Origin: Mesorhizobium qingshengii
Lineage (GTDB): Bacteria; Pseudomonadota; Alphaproteobacteria; Rhizobiales; Rhizobiaceae
NCBI RefSeq assembly: GCF_027563465.1
Contig: NZ_JAPFQA010000002.1
Location: 620,001 to 684,000 of the forward strand
Direction of reading: 5' to 3'
Length of the DNA stretch: 64,000 nucleotides
Both the position numbers and the translations under genes were made by a program. A model generated the notes under the pieces. It saw only the letters and a list, made by a program, of their open reading frames with translations, did not search any database and was not told where the DNA came from. This document shows positions 8,130 through 15,648 of the stretch, one piece after another; position 1 is the first letter of the stretch; each line of letters starts with the position of its first letter.

Positions 8130-9296
8130 GTGCGCTACGACATCGTCATCATTGGCGGGGCCATCGTCGGGTCCTCGATCGCCTACTATTTGCGTGAGGA
8201 AGGGTTTTCCGGCTCGATCGCGCTGATCGAGCGCGATCCGCAATTCGCCCACGCGGCAACGACGCTGTCCATGGCCTCGATCCGTCAGCAATTCTCCATT
8301 CCGGAAAACATCCGGCTGTCGCAATTCACGCTGAAACTGTTCAGGCGGCTCAAGGAAGAGTTCGGTGCCGACGCCGATATCGGTTTCCGCGAGGGCGGCT
8401 ATCTCATTCTCGCCGGTGAGAATGGCTTACCGATCCTCAAGGCCAATCACGAGGCGCAGATCGCCGAGGGCGCCGACATCGTGTTCGAGGACGCCGAGCA
8501 GCTGACGCGGCGCTTCGCGTGGCTGTCGGCCGAGGGCATTTCCGCCGGCGCCTACGGCCGGACCGGCGAGGGCTGGTTCGACGCGCATGCGATGCTGATG
8601 CTGTTCCGCAAGGCGCTGCGCGACAAAAAGATCGATTTCATCACCGCTTCGGTCACTGCTATCGCGCGCGACGGCAACCGCATAACCGGTGTCAGCCTCG
8701 ACAATGGCCAGACGCTGGAGGCAGGCATCGTCGTCAACGCCGCCGGGCCGAATGCCGGCAAGGTCGCGGCTTTTGCCGGGCTGGCGCTGCCGGTCGAGCC
8801 GCGCAAGCGCAACGTCTTCGTCTTCGAGGCGCGCGAGAAATACGCCGACATGCCGCTGCTGGTCGATCCCTCCGGAATTTATGTGCGGCCCGAAGGCTCG
8901 GTCTACCTCACCGGCGGCGCCGAGCCGGAAGAGGGCGACGGCCCTGCCGACCCCGCGGATTTCGAGGTCGACTGGCCGCTGTTCGAAGAGGTGATCTGGC
9001 CGGTGCTGGCGACCCGCATTCCGGCCTTCGAGGCGATCAAGCCGACGCGCGCCTGGGCCGGCCATTACGACTACAACACGCTTGACCAGAACGCTGTGAT
9101 CGGGCCGCATCCTCAGGTCGGCAATTTCCTGTTCGCCAATGGATTCTCAGGCCACGGCCTGCAGCAGGCGCCGGCGGTCGGCAAGGCGCTGGCCGAGCTG
9201 ATCGTGCATGGCGGCTACCGCACGGTGGACTGTTCGGCGTTTGGTTACAGCCGGGTCGCCGAGGGGCGGGCGTTCAGGGAATTGAATGTGATTTGA
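8130..9296 (+). CDS. FAD-dependent oxidoreductase (DAO/FOXRED1-like)
   Basis: A 388-residue flavoenzyme of the D-amino-acid oxidase/glycine oxidase-like superfamily. The N-terminal Rossmann motif is YDIVIIGGAIVGSSIAYYL, with the expected acidic residue at the end of strand 2 (LIERDPQFA). The C-terminal flavin-binding part includes GHYDYNTLDQNAVIGPHP and FANGFSGHGLQQAPAVGKAL. I prefer the GTG at 8130 because GGAAAGG lies 6 nt upstream; the alternative ATG at 8103 lies within a dispersed repeat. The substrate is likely an amine or amino acid, but it cannot be specified. No operon partner is obvious. Confidence 0.85.
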   Translation: MRYDIVIIGGAIVGSSIAYYLREEGFSGSIALIERDPQFAHAATTLSMASIRQQFSIPENIRLSQFTLKLFRRLKEEFGADADIGFREGGYLILAGENGLPILKANHEAQIAEGADIVFEDAEQLTRRFAWLSAEGISAGAYGRTGEGWFDAHAMLMLFRKALRDKKIDFITASVTAIARDGNRITGVSLDNGQTLEAGIVVNAAGPNAGKVAAFAGLALPVEPRKRNVFVFEAREKYADMPLLVDPSGIYVRPEGSVYLTGGAEPEEGDGPADPADFEVDWPLFEEVIWPVLATRIPAFEAIKPTRAWAGHYDYNTLDQNAVIGPHPQVGNFLFANGFSGHGLQQAPAVGKALAELIVHGGYRTVDCSAFGYSRVAEGRAFRELNVI

Positions 9297-9302
9297 GTGA
9301 GG

Positions 9303-9332
9303 CCGCTCTGCCTTCTCCCACAGGGAGAGAAG
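9303..9332. repeat. Short dispersed repeat arm (CTTCTCCC type)
   Basis: CTGCCTTCTCCCACAGGGAG followed by AGAAGGG forms a small hairpin between convergent genes. It resembles one arm of the larger repeat at 37715-37905. It may help terminate transcription from both sides. Confidence 0.5.
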
Positions 9333-9344
9333 GGAAAACCGCGT

Positions 9345-10073
9345 CTAGGCAAGCGTCGCGTCGACAGCGAGGGCGTTGCCGAGCGCATGGCCTGACGCCG
9401 TGTTGTCGAAGATGCCCCAGACCTCGGCGCCGGCCGTTGCCGCTTTTACCTGCCGGCCGATCCGGTCGAGACTCCCGGCATCGTAGTCCGAGTAATAGAT
9501 GCGCGGTGCGCCATGCCAGCGGAAATAGGCAAGGCCGCGCCAGCCGCCCGGCGCCGCCGCGGCGGGGACCGGAGCCGGATCGGCCGCGACACGCGCGACG
9601 TGGCAACCGGCCAGAAGCGCCTCCGCCTCCGCATCGAACCAGCTCGGATGACGCGGTTCGCATGCCAGCCTGGCCTGGGTTCGCTTTCCCAACATGCCGA
9701 AGAAACCGCGAGCCACGTCGGGCTCGAACGGCAAGCTCGGCGGCAGTTGCACCAGAAGTACGCCCAGCTTTTCGCCGAGACCCTCAACCTGCTGGAGAAA
9801 AACCCCGGCAAGCGCCTCGCAGCCGACGAGACGCTGCTCATGGGTCATCGCCTTCGGTGCCTTGACGGCGAAGCGGAAGTGCTCCGGCACGGCGCGTGCC
9901 CAGCGCTCATAGGTGTCGCGGCGATGCGGCTTGTAGAAGGACGTGTCGATTTCGACGACCGGAAGGCGCTGGGCATATCGTTCAAGATGCGAACCGGGTT
10001 GTGGGAAGTCTTCCTTGTATCGCGTCGGAATGCCCCAGCCGGCCGTGCCTATCAAACATCCAAGCTTTCCCAT
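9345..10073 (-). CDS. DUF72 domain-containing protein
   Basis: A 242-residue TIM-barrel-like DUF72 (YecE) protein of unknown biochemical role. Family motifs seen: IGTAGWGIPTRYK at the N-terminus, VEIDTSFYKPHRRDTYERWA, FRFAVKAPKAMTHEQRL, LLVQLPPSLPFE, ACEPRHPSWF, AYFRWHGAPRIYYSDYD and VWGIFDNTASGHALGNAL. All are in the usual order and the length is normal. It is the last gene of a co-directional run with three SRPBCC genes and an ArsR repressor; 84 bp separate it from the nearest of these, so co-transcription is possible. Confidence 0.88.
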   Translation of the reverse strand: MGKLGCLIGTAGWGIPTRYKEDFPQPGSHLERYAQRLPVVEIDTSFYKPHRRDTYERWARAVPEHFRFAVKAPKAMTHEQRLVGCEALAGVFLQQVEGLGEKLGVLLVQLPPSLPFEPDVARGFFGMLGKRTQARLACEPRHPSWFDAEAEALLAGCHVARVAADPAPVPAAAAPGGWRGLAYFRWHGAPRIYYSDYDAGSLDRIGRQVKAATAGAEVWGIFDNTASGHALGNALAVDATLA

Positions 10074-10157
10074 GCTGAGGATGTGGACAGCATGACGAGC
10101 AGGTCAAGGCGGTGGCACAGCCAAGTCGACGGGTCCAGATTCCCGATCGACTTTGCC

Positions 10158-10592
10158 CTACTGGTGAATCCAGCGGTTCGGAAACGGGAATCCCTCGCCG
10201 TCCTCGACAAGCTGCTTGAGGCTCAGCAGGAAGACCGCCCAGCTCATCGAGTAGTAGGGGTAGCGCTCGGCATCGCCACGAAATCCCGAATGCCGGAACT
10301 GGACAGTGGACCGACCGTCGACGGGAAGAACGGTGAACTGGACCTGCGTTCCGGCCCAGTCCGAATCGTCCTCTTCCGTCGGCTGCCAACACACCAGCCG
10401 GTCCGGTTCGAGGGCGGACACCCGCATGAGCTGACAGCCGTCTCCGAAGCGAAACTCCAGTATGTTGCCGGGCTTGGACTCGCCCCGCGTGTCGGGAATC
10501 CACCATTGCGCAAGCTTGTCCGCTTGCGTCAACGCCTGGTAGATGGTGCCGGGAGGGCTCTTGATGCTGATCTCGTGCCAGATTTCCTTCAT
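10158..10592 (-). CDS. SRPBCC (AHSA1-like) domain protein
   Basis: A 144-residue START/Bet v1-fold protein of the AHSA1 type. Typical features are the N-terminal WHEISIKSPPGTIYQALTQADKLAQWWIPDTRG and the closing helix FLLSLKQLVEDGEGFPFPN. The ATG at 10592 is preceded by a strong AAGGAGGA. These proteins bind hydrophobic ligands or act as co-chaperones, and the ligand is unknown here. It is one of three consecutive SRPBCC genes downstream of an ArsR-type repressor. Confidence 0.85.
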   Translation of the reverse strand: MKEIWHEISIKSPPGTIYQALTQADKLAQWWIPDTRGESKPGNILEFRFGDGCQLMRVSALEPDRLVCWQPTEEDDSDWAGTQVQFTVLPVDGRSTVQFRHSGFRGDAERYPYYSMSWAVFLLSLKQLVEDGEGFPFPNRWIHQ

Positions 10593-10631
10593 GGCATCCT
10601 CCTTCTCACGGTTGGAAAACAAGAAGCTTCG

Positions 10632-11123
10632 TCAGGCCGCAGCCCGGCAGCCCGAACTCGCATACGTCTGCAGCCAGCTCAGCACCCGTCCCCAGCCTTC
10701 GGCATGTTCGGCCGCCGCTTCACTCAGCCCGGCAAAGCCGCCATGGCAGATGGTAACGCGGGTGCCGGTGGCGATCGGCTCCAGCAGCCAGGCGACCGTC
10801 GTTTGCCGCCGGCCAAGCGTGGGATGATCCCAACCATAGGTCCGCGTCTGCACGATCCGGCGCGGCGCCTCGATCTCGACGAATTCGCCGCCGGCCGGCA
10901 GGTGCCTGCCGTCAGCCGCGCGTGCGGTGACGTTCCAGTGCCCGCCGACGCGCAGGTCGGCCGACCAATCCGTCATCCGGTAGGTGTCGGCTGAACCCCA
11001 CCATTGCTCGACTTCCTTGCCGACCAGCGCCCTGAAGATGCGTTCCGGAGGCGCCTCGATCTCGGCGGATGCCATGATCGTCTCGCCATTGGTCATGCTC
11101 CGCACCCTGGGAATGTGCATCAT
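10632..11123 (-). CDS. SRPBCC (AHSA1-like) domain protein
   Basis: A 163-residue Bet v1-fold protein. Visible pattern: ETIMASAEIEAPPERIFRAL, then VEQWWGSADTYRMTDWSADLRVGG, PRRIVQTRTYGW, and the C-terminal helix GWGRVLSWLQTYASS. The ATG at 11123 follows GGAG at a spacing of 6. It lies between two paralogous SRPBCC genes in the ArsR-controlled cluster, so it probably shares their regulation. Its ligand is unknown. Confidence 0.85.
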   Translation of the reverse strand: MMHIPRVRSMTNGETIMASAEIEAPPERIFRALVGKEVEQWWGSADTYRMTDWSADLRVGGHWNVTARAADGRHLPAGGEFVEIEAPRRIVQTRTYGWDHPTLGRRQTTVAWLLEPIATGTRVTICHGGFAGLSEAAAEHAEGWGRVLSWLQTYASSGCRAAA

Positions 11124-11166
11124 GGATGTCTCCACATGAAGTTGTTTCGGTATCGAAACGAGGCCT

Positions 11167-11613
11167 TCATCCTTTTGATGGCGGGCGCTCAAAACCCTTG
11201 CCGGTCTCAAGCAGGCTCTTCAGGCTGGCCAGCACCAGCGGCCAGCCCTTGGCGACGTTGCCGATCAGGCTGTGCGGCCCGTCCGCCTCATGGGTGACGA
11301 CAAGCTTCATCAACTCGCCGTCCTGCTCGATGGTGAAGGTGCAGCGCGTGTAGCCGTCGGCCTTCACCTCCGGCATCCATTCATTGCGCCATTTGATCAC
11401 CAGGCGTCGCGGCGGGTCGATCTCGAGGATTTCGCCGCTGTCGGCAAGGCGCCCGTCGGGGAAGATCAGCTTCCAGCTGGAGCCCACCTTCCAATCGCTC
11501 TCCTGATAGGAGCAGAGAAAGAACTGCCGGTTGAACTCCGGGTCGGTCAGCGCCTCCCAGAGCTTTTCGGGCGTGGTGCGGATGTAGGTCACGTAAACGA
11601 AGCTGTTGCTCAT
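11167..11613 (-). CDS. SRPBCC (AHSA1-like) domain protein, coupled to ArsR
   Basis: A 148-residue Bet v1-fold protein: FVYVTYIRTTPEKLWEALTD at the N-terminus, FNRQFFLCSYQESDWKVGSSW, LEIDPPRRLVIKW, and a C-terminal LVLASLKSLLETGKGF. Its ATG (11611-11613) overlaps the ArsR stop codon by one base, so the two are translationally coupled. ArsR-SRPBCC pairs are common in bacteria, with the repressor controlling the SRPBCC gene. A GGGAAG ribosome binding site precedes the start. Confidence 0.88.
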   Translation of the reverse strand: MSNSFVYVTYIRTTPEKLWEALTDPEFNRQFFLCSYQESDWKVGSSWKLIFPDGRLADSGEILEIDPPRRLVIKWRNEWMPEVKADGYTRCTFTIEQDGELMKLVVTHEADGPHSLIGNVAKGWPLVLASLKSLLETGKGFERPPSKG

Positions 11614-11930
11614 CAGTCTTCCCTTTCGAGGCGTTTCTTCAAGTCGCTGAGGGCGGTCAGCCGTCCCCGTTCGAACTTGCCGATCCAGCGGTCGGCGATC
11701 TCGTTGATGGGAACGGGGTTGAGGTAGTGCTCCTTCTCGCGCCCCTTGCGGATGGTGGTGACGAGGTTCGCCTCCTCCAGGATCGCCAGGTGCTTGGTCA
11801 CCGCCTGGCGCGTCATGTCCATCTCCGCGCACAGCGCGTTCAGCGTCTGCCCGTTCCTGGCATGGAGGCTGTCCAGCAATTGCCGGCGTGTCGGGTCGGC
11901 CAGTGCGCGAAAGACGGCATCCATGCTCAT
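11613..11930 (-). CDS. ArsR-family helix-turn-helix repressor
   Basis: A 105-residue winged-helix repressor: MDAVFRALADPTRRQLLDSL, recognition region LCAEMDMTRQAVTKHLAILEEANLV, and wing TTIRKGREKEHYLNP. No metal-binding Cys pair is seen, so it belongs to the non-metal ArsR group usually paired with SRPBCC genes. The start at 11930 (MSMDAVF) was preferred over 11945, because the latter nearly abuts the operator palindrome at 11940-11959. It probably represses its own operon, including the three SRPBCC genes. Confidence 0.9.
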   Translation of the reverse strand: MSMDAVFRALADPTRRQLLDSLHARNGQTLNALCAEMDMTRQAVTKHLAILEEANLVTTIRKGREKEHYLNPVPINEIADRWIGKFERGRLTALSDLKKRLERED

Positions 11931-11939
11931 GGCTCTAAT

Positions 11940-11959
11940 ATGCAACCATTTGGTTGCAT
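11940..11959 (-). promoter_or_regulatory. Palindromic operator upstream of arsR
   Basis: ATGCAACCATTTGGTTGCAT is a perfect inverted repeat with 9-bp arms and a 2-nt centre, ending 10 nt before the arsR start. Its position and symmetry fit autoregulation by the ArsR dimer. The binding itself is inferred. Confidence 0.7.
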
Positions 11960-12019
11960 GTCAAGGCGGCTTGCGGATCACGAAAAGTTGCCTGCCCGTC
12001 AGGCAAGGAGCGGAAAGCG

Positions 12020-12463
12020 TCAGTGCTTGCGGGGAAACCAGAAGGCGTCGGCCATGCGCTTCATGCCGATGCGCTCGTAGAAGCCGACGGCGTCGGGCAT
12101 GGAGATCAGGCTGATGGCGACGGACGGCCCGAGTTGCCGCCGCGCCTCGTCCATCAGGCCCTTGCCGATGCCGAGCCCTTGCGCTGATCGGGAAACAGCG
12201 AGTTCCGAGATGTAGCAGACCCAGGAAAAGTCTGTGACAGCCCTGATGACGCCGATCAGCGGCTTGCCGTCCACATCGAGACGTGCCGTCAACACCAGAT
12301 TGGCGGCTGACAACATGGCCTTCAGCCGCGCTTCGTCATCGACGGGGCGCGTTTCGCCGAGGCCGGATTCCACCAGCACGCGGCGAAATTCGGCGACGTC
12401 GAGCGCTGGCTCGCGTGCATAGAGGATTTGGGAGTTTTCCACCATGACCGCAGACTGCACCAT
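12020..12463 (-). CDS. GNAT family N-acetyltransferase
   Basis: A 147-residue acetyltransferase. The acetyl-CoA binding motif A is SELAVSRSAQGLGIGKGLMDEA (Q-x-x-G-x-G/A pattern), and motif B-like text ISLISMPDAVGFYERIGMKRMADAFWF closes the protein. The start could be 12463 or 12445; neither has a strong Shine-Dalgarno sequence. The substrate is unknown. It is transcribed divergently from leuD with about 136 bp between. Confidence 0.85.
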   Translation of the reverse strand: MVQSAVMVENSQILYAREPALDVAEFRRVLVESGLGETRPVDDEARLKAMLSAANLVLTARLDVDGKPLIGVIRAVTDFSWVCYISELAVSRSAQGLGIGKGLMDEARRQLGPSVAISLISMPDAVGFYERIGMKRMADAFWFPRKH

Positions 12464-12599
12464 TGGGAGGGCAATTCGAAGTCGTTTTGCCTGATACCCT
12501 TGTGCCATCACGCACAAACAGTTGGCTTTTATTTGCCCGCGGCTTTGTGTAAACCGGGCCTCAGCAAATTCCCCCGCAACGAAAACACGGGCAAAAGCC

Positions 12600-13205
12600 A
12601 TGGAAAAATTCACCAAGCTCACCGGCGTCGCCGCTCCGATGCCGATCGTCAATGTCGACACCGACATGATCATCCCGAAGGATTATCTCAAGACGATCAA
12701 GCGCACCGGACTTGGCACCGGGCTGTTCGCCGAAATGCGCTACAATGACGACGGTTCGGAAAATCCGGATTTCGTGCTCAACAAGCCGGCCTATCGCAAG
12801 GCGCAGATCCTGGTCGCCGGCGACAATTTCGGCTGCGGCTCGAGCCGCGAGCACGCGCCGTGGGCGCTGCTCGACTTCGGCATCCGCTGCGTCATCTCGA
12901 CCTCGTTCGCCGACATCTTCTACAACAACTGCTTCAAGAACGGCGTGCTGCCAATCACCGTCAGCCCCGAGGATCTGGAAAAGTTGATGGACGACGCCTC
13001 GCGCGGCTCCAACGCGACGCTGTCGATCGACCTCGAAGCCAAGGAAATCCGCGGGCCTGATGGCGGCGTGGTCAAGTTCGACCTCGACGATTTCAAGCGG
13101 CACTGCATGCTCAACGGGCTCGACGACATCGGCCTGACCATGGAGAAGGCTGGCGCCATCGCCTCGTTCGAGAAGCGCAACGCCGAACTGCGCCCCTGGG
13201 CCTGA
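12600..13205 (+). CDS. leuD: 3-isopropylmalate dehydratase small subunit
   Basis: Small subunit of isopropylmalate isomerase, which converts 2- to 3-isopropylmalate in leucine synthesis together with LeuC (not in this window). The 201-residue length is normal. Motifs: [40 protein letters not shown] (the swivel-domain signature) and [23 protein letters not shown]. The ATG at 12600 gives the conserved MEKFTKLTG start. A GC-rich stem-loop lies just after the stop. leuB lies about 2.4 kb downstream on the same strand, separated by four genes' worth of unrelated functions. Confidence 0.96.
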   Translation: MEKFTKLTGVAAPMPIVNVDTDMIIPKDYLKTIKRTGLGTGLFAEMRYNDDGSENPDFVLNKPAYRKAQILVAGDNFGCGSSREHAPWALLDFGIRCVISTSFADIFYNNCFKNGVLPITVSPEDLEKLMDDASRGSNATLSIDLEAKEIRGPDGGVVKFDLDDFKRHCMLNGLDDIGLTMEKAGAIASFEKRNAELRPWA

Positions 13206-13225
13206 GCGGCACCTGTCCGACGGAT

Positions 13226-13250
13226 AGGCCCGGCCCTTTCAGGCCGGGCT
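13226..13250 (+). terminator. GC-rich stem-loop after leuD
   Basis: GCCCGGCC (13228-13235) and GGCCGGGC (13242-13249) form an 8-bp stem with a 6-nt loop, 22 nt after the leuD stop. No U-tract follows, so it may be a weak terminator or a 3'-end stabiliser. Confidence 0.45.
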
Positions 13251-13276
13251 CGTGGCGACTGAAGGGAGGGACAGTC

Positions 13277-14212
13277 ATGACACGTTCGCTTCTAGCCGGC
13301 GTTTGCGGTCTGGCGTGGATGTTGATGCCGGTGGCTGGCGCGCATGCACAGACCGACAAGGTGCTCGTGCCGGCTGACGAGCCATCCGGTGGGGCCACCA
13401 ACCAAGACGCGTCGAGCACCGCCAATGCCGCCCTAGGCGAAGATGACAGCCAGGCACCGATCTCCTTCGAGGGCGGCCAGTTGACCATCACCCAGCCGGA
13501 GCAGGATGGCGAGAAGGTGCTTGCCTATGACGGCAAGGAACTGGCCAGCAACTACGATGTCTTCTTCGACAAGATAGTGAAGATCGGCGACATCAATGTG
13601 GCGCTGGTCGATGTCGGCGATGGCGGCAATCAATGCGGCCCGGCAAAGGTCATCGTGTGGAAGCCGGAAGGCGGCGCGATACAAAGCCTCAAGGTCGAGC
13701 AGGACGAGTGCGGCGCGCCGCCATCGGCGGTGTCCGACAACGCCATCTATTTCGTGCCTTATCTGTTGCCGGGCGATGCAAAGCCGGCTTTGCAATGGTC
13801 GCCCACCGGCGGGCTGACCACCTCGGGCAATCTGACCTACATGCCGGAACCCGGCACCGACTGGAAGGACGTCGATCCGTCGAAATACGACAACATCATC
13901 GACGCCTTCCACAACGAGGCTGTCTACAAGGAAGCGGAAAAGCTGCTCGGCAAGGACATGCCCGACATGGCAACCAGCCTGCTGGTCGGCGGCGGCACGG
14001 AAAAGACCGCGTCGGGCGCCTTCTATGCCAGCGGCTGCGTGCCGCATGATTGCGGCGGCAATGACGGCTTCATGGCGGTCGACCCGGCCCAGCACAAACT
14101 CTACTTCGCCCGCCGCGGCGACAATGGCGAGCCGAACGCTTGGCCGTCGGTGACGACATGGCCCGCCGATGTGAAGGAGGCGCTGGACAAGGCGCTGGGC
14201 TCGGCGAATTAG
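13277..14212 (+). CDS. Secreted protein with Ivy-like (lysozyme inhibitor) C-terminal motif
   Basis: A 311-residue exported protein. The N-terminal signal peptide is LLAGVCGLAWMLMPVAGAHA with cleavage expected near residue 25. Residues 60-200 form an acidic domain I do not recognise. The C-terminal part, SGAFYASGCVPHDCGGNDGF near residues 248-267, contains C-x-P-H-D-C, the signature loop of Ivy-type C-type-lysozyme inhibitors, followed by a predicted strand HKLYFARR and a closing helix VKEALDKAL, as in that family. A periplasmic protective role is inferred. The family assignment needs a profile search. Confidence 0.7.
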   Translation: MTRSLLAGVCGLAWMLMPVAGAHAQTDKVLVPADEPSGGATNQDASSTANAALGEDDSQAPISFEGGQLTITQPEQDGEKVLAYDGKELASNYDVFFDKIVKIGDINVALVDVGDGGNQCGPAKVIVWKPEGGAIQSLKVEQDECGAPPSAVSDNAIYFVPYLLPGDAKPALQWSPTGGLTTSGNLTYMPEPGTDWKDVDPSKYDNIIDAFHNEAVYKEAEKLLGKDMPDMATSLLVGGGTEKTASGAFYASGCVPHDCGGNDGFMAVDPAQHKLYFARRGDNGEPNAWPSVTTWPADVKEALDKALGSAN

Positions 14213-14233
14213 GGGTGCGGGTGGCGCTGGCGC

Positions 14234-14424
14234 CGCGCTTTCGTCATCCACGGGCGAAGCGACGCACAGCGGAGCGCAGACCCGAGGATCCATGCCGTGA
14301 CCTTGGCCGAAGAGCGCGGCGGGGCATAATTCTGTGGGGCTGCAACGCCTTGAAGTCGCGCATGGATCCTATGGTCTGCGCCGCGTCGCTACGCTCCTTG
14401 CTTCGCCCAGGGATGACGATGCGA
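14234..14424. repeat. Long imperfect inverted repeat (dispersed Mesorhizobium type)
   Basis: The left arm (about 14236-14293, TTCGTCATCCACGGGCGAAG ... GGATCCATGCC) and the right arm (about 14360-14420, GCATGGATCC ... GGGATGACGA) are imperfect reverse complements around a central spacer of about 65 bp. It fills most of the 339-bp gap before the RidA gene. No coding sequence is supported here; the frames that cross it come from the repeat. Confidence 0.7.
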
Positions 14425-14551
14425 GAGATGCTCTGGCTAGAATCTCCGAGGCTGAGCTTCGCCACATCGTGACAATTGTCCGCTCGACTTGGCCCACGAC
14501 CGGATCACCCTCCTCTGCTAGACGACGCGGATCAATGTAAGGAGGCCTCCG

Positions 14552-14944
14552 ATGCGCAAACTCATCTCCACTGGCTCGCCGTTCGAAAAGACCGCCGGCT
14601 ATTCGCGGGCCGTGGTGCAGGGCGACTGGTGCTTCGTCTCCGGGACGACCGGCTACGACTACGCGACGATGACGATGCCCGACGGTGTCGAGGCGCAGAC
14701 GCGCAATTGCCTGGCGACGATCGGCAAGGCGTTGCAGGATGGCGGCTTCGCGATGGCCGATGTGGTGCGCGCGCATTACTACATCACCGACCAGGCTTTC
14801 GTGGACATCGTCTTCCCGATCCTGGGCGAGACGTTCGGCGACATCAGGCCGGCGGCGACGATGATCGTCTGCCAGCTCAACAAGCCGGAAATGAAGATCG
14901 AGATCGAAGTCACGGCGCTGCGGCGCTCGGCTGCGGGATCTTGA
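14552..14944 (+). CDS. RidA (YjgF/YER057c/UK114) family protein
   Basis: A 130-residue RidA-family protein, which typically hydrolyses reactive enamines/imines or acts as a related deaminase. Motifs: FVSGTTGYDYATMTMPDGVEAQ, NCLATIGKALQDGGFAMADVVRAHYYITD and the C-terminal IEIEVTALRR. The Arg that binds the substrate carboxylate in canonical RidA is not clearly in its usual place, so this is best called a family member, not RidA itself. A strong AAGGAGG precedes the ATG at 14552. A VOC gene follows after 8 bp. Confidence 0.88.
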   Translation: MRKLISTGSPFEKTAGYSRAVVQGDWCFVSGTTGYDYATMTMPDGVEAQTRNCLATIGKALQDGGFAMADVVRAHYYITDQAFVDIVFPILGETFGDIRPAATMIVCQLNKPEMKIEIEVTALRRSAAGS

Positions 14945-14952
14945 GGAAGTCC

Positions 14953-15294
14953 ATGAAGGTCCGGCGCATCGTCGCCAATATCGAGACTCGGGATGCGGCG
15001 GCGGCGAAACGCTTCTACCATGACGTGCTGGGCCTCGACGTTCTGATGGATCAGGGCTGGATCGCCACTTACGGTTCCGAGGAACAAATGCAGGTGCAGG
15101 TCAGCTTCATGGCGCAAGGCGGCTCCGGCACGCCGGTGCCGGATCTGTCGATCGAGGTCGACGAGGCGCTTGCCGCCATGAAGGAAGCCGGCTTCGCCGT
15201 CGAATACGGCCCGGCCGACGAGCCCTGGGGTGTGCGGCGCTTCTATGTGCGCGATCCCTATGGCAGGCTGGTCAACATTCTCTCGCATCGGTGA
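14953..15294 (+). CDS. VOC family (glyoxalase/bleomycin resistance-like) protein
   Basis: A 113-residue single-module VOC metalloenzyme-like protein. Family marks: VRRIVANIETRDAAAAKRFYHDVLGLDVL, PDLSIEVDEALAAMKEAGFAVEYGP, and the closing RRFYVRDPYGRLVNILSH with its conserved DP-x-G-x-L-V-N-I. The ATG at 14953 has GAGGAAG at good spacing. It is close behind the RidA-like gene, so a two-gene operon is likely. The substrate is unknown. Confidence 0.85.
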   Translation: MKVRRIVANIETRDAAAAKRFYHDVLGLDVLMDQGWIATYGSEEQMQVQVSFMAQGGSGTPVPDLSIEVDEALAAMKEAGFAVEYGPADEPWGVRRFYVRDPYGRLVNILSHR

Positions 15295-15357
15295 CGACAT
15301 CTCGCGAGGCGCCGCAGGAGCTGCGACGTTGACGCAAGGATCGCGGCCTCATTCCAG

Positions 15358-15501
15358 CTTGGGTTCCTCGCCCCCACGAAGTGGGGGAGAGGTGGCTCGG
15401 CGAAGCCGAGACGGAGAGGGGGGCCTGCGCCCTACGAAAGCCCCCTCTCCGGCCGCTTCGCGGCCACCTCTCCCCCGCTTAGCGGGGGCGAGGAACCCAA
15501 G
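15358..15501. repeat. 144-bp palindromic repeat element upstream of leuB
   Basis: The outer 17 bp are exact reverse complements (CTTGGGTTCCTCGCCCC ... GGGGCGAGGAACCCAAG). Inner hairpins are CTCGGCGAAGCCGAG and GGCCGCTTCGCGGCC. The structure is like a small non-autonomous mobile element. It lies in the 354-bp gap between the VOC gene and leuB, and nothing else is recognised there. Confidence 0.75.
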
Positions 15502-15648
15502 TCTTGAGAGGTCGGCCGGCCAGAGGGCCGTTGAAGAGCGCCGAACAGCCGCGCTTGTTCTGCGCGGCAGCGTTCCTCCTCCCCTTGCGCCGCAAGCGCT
15601 TGGCGTTTAGCAAGGCCGCGGTTCAAATTCTTTCTGGGACGGTTCTCC

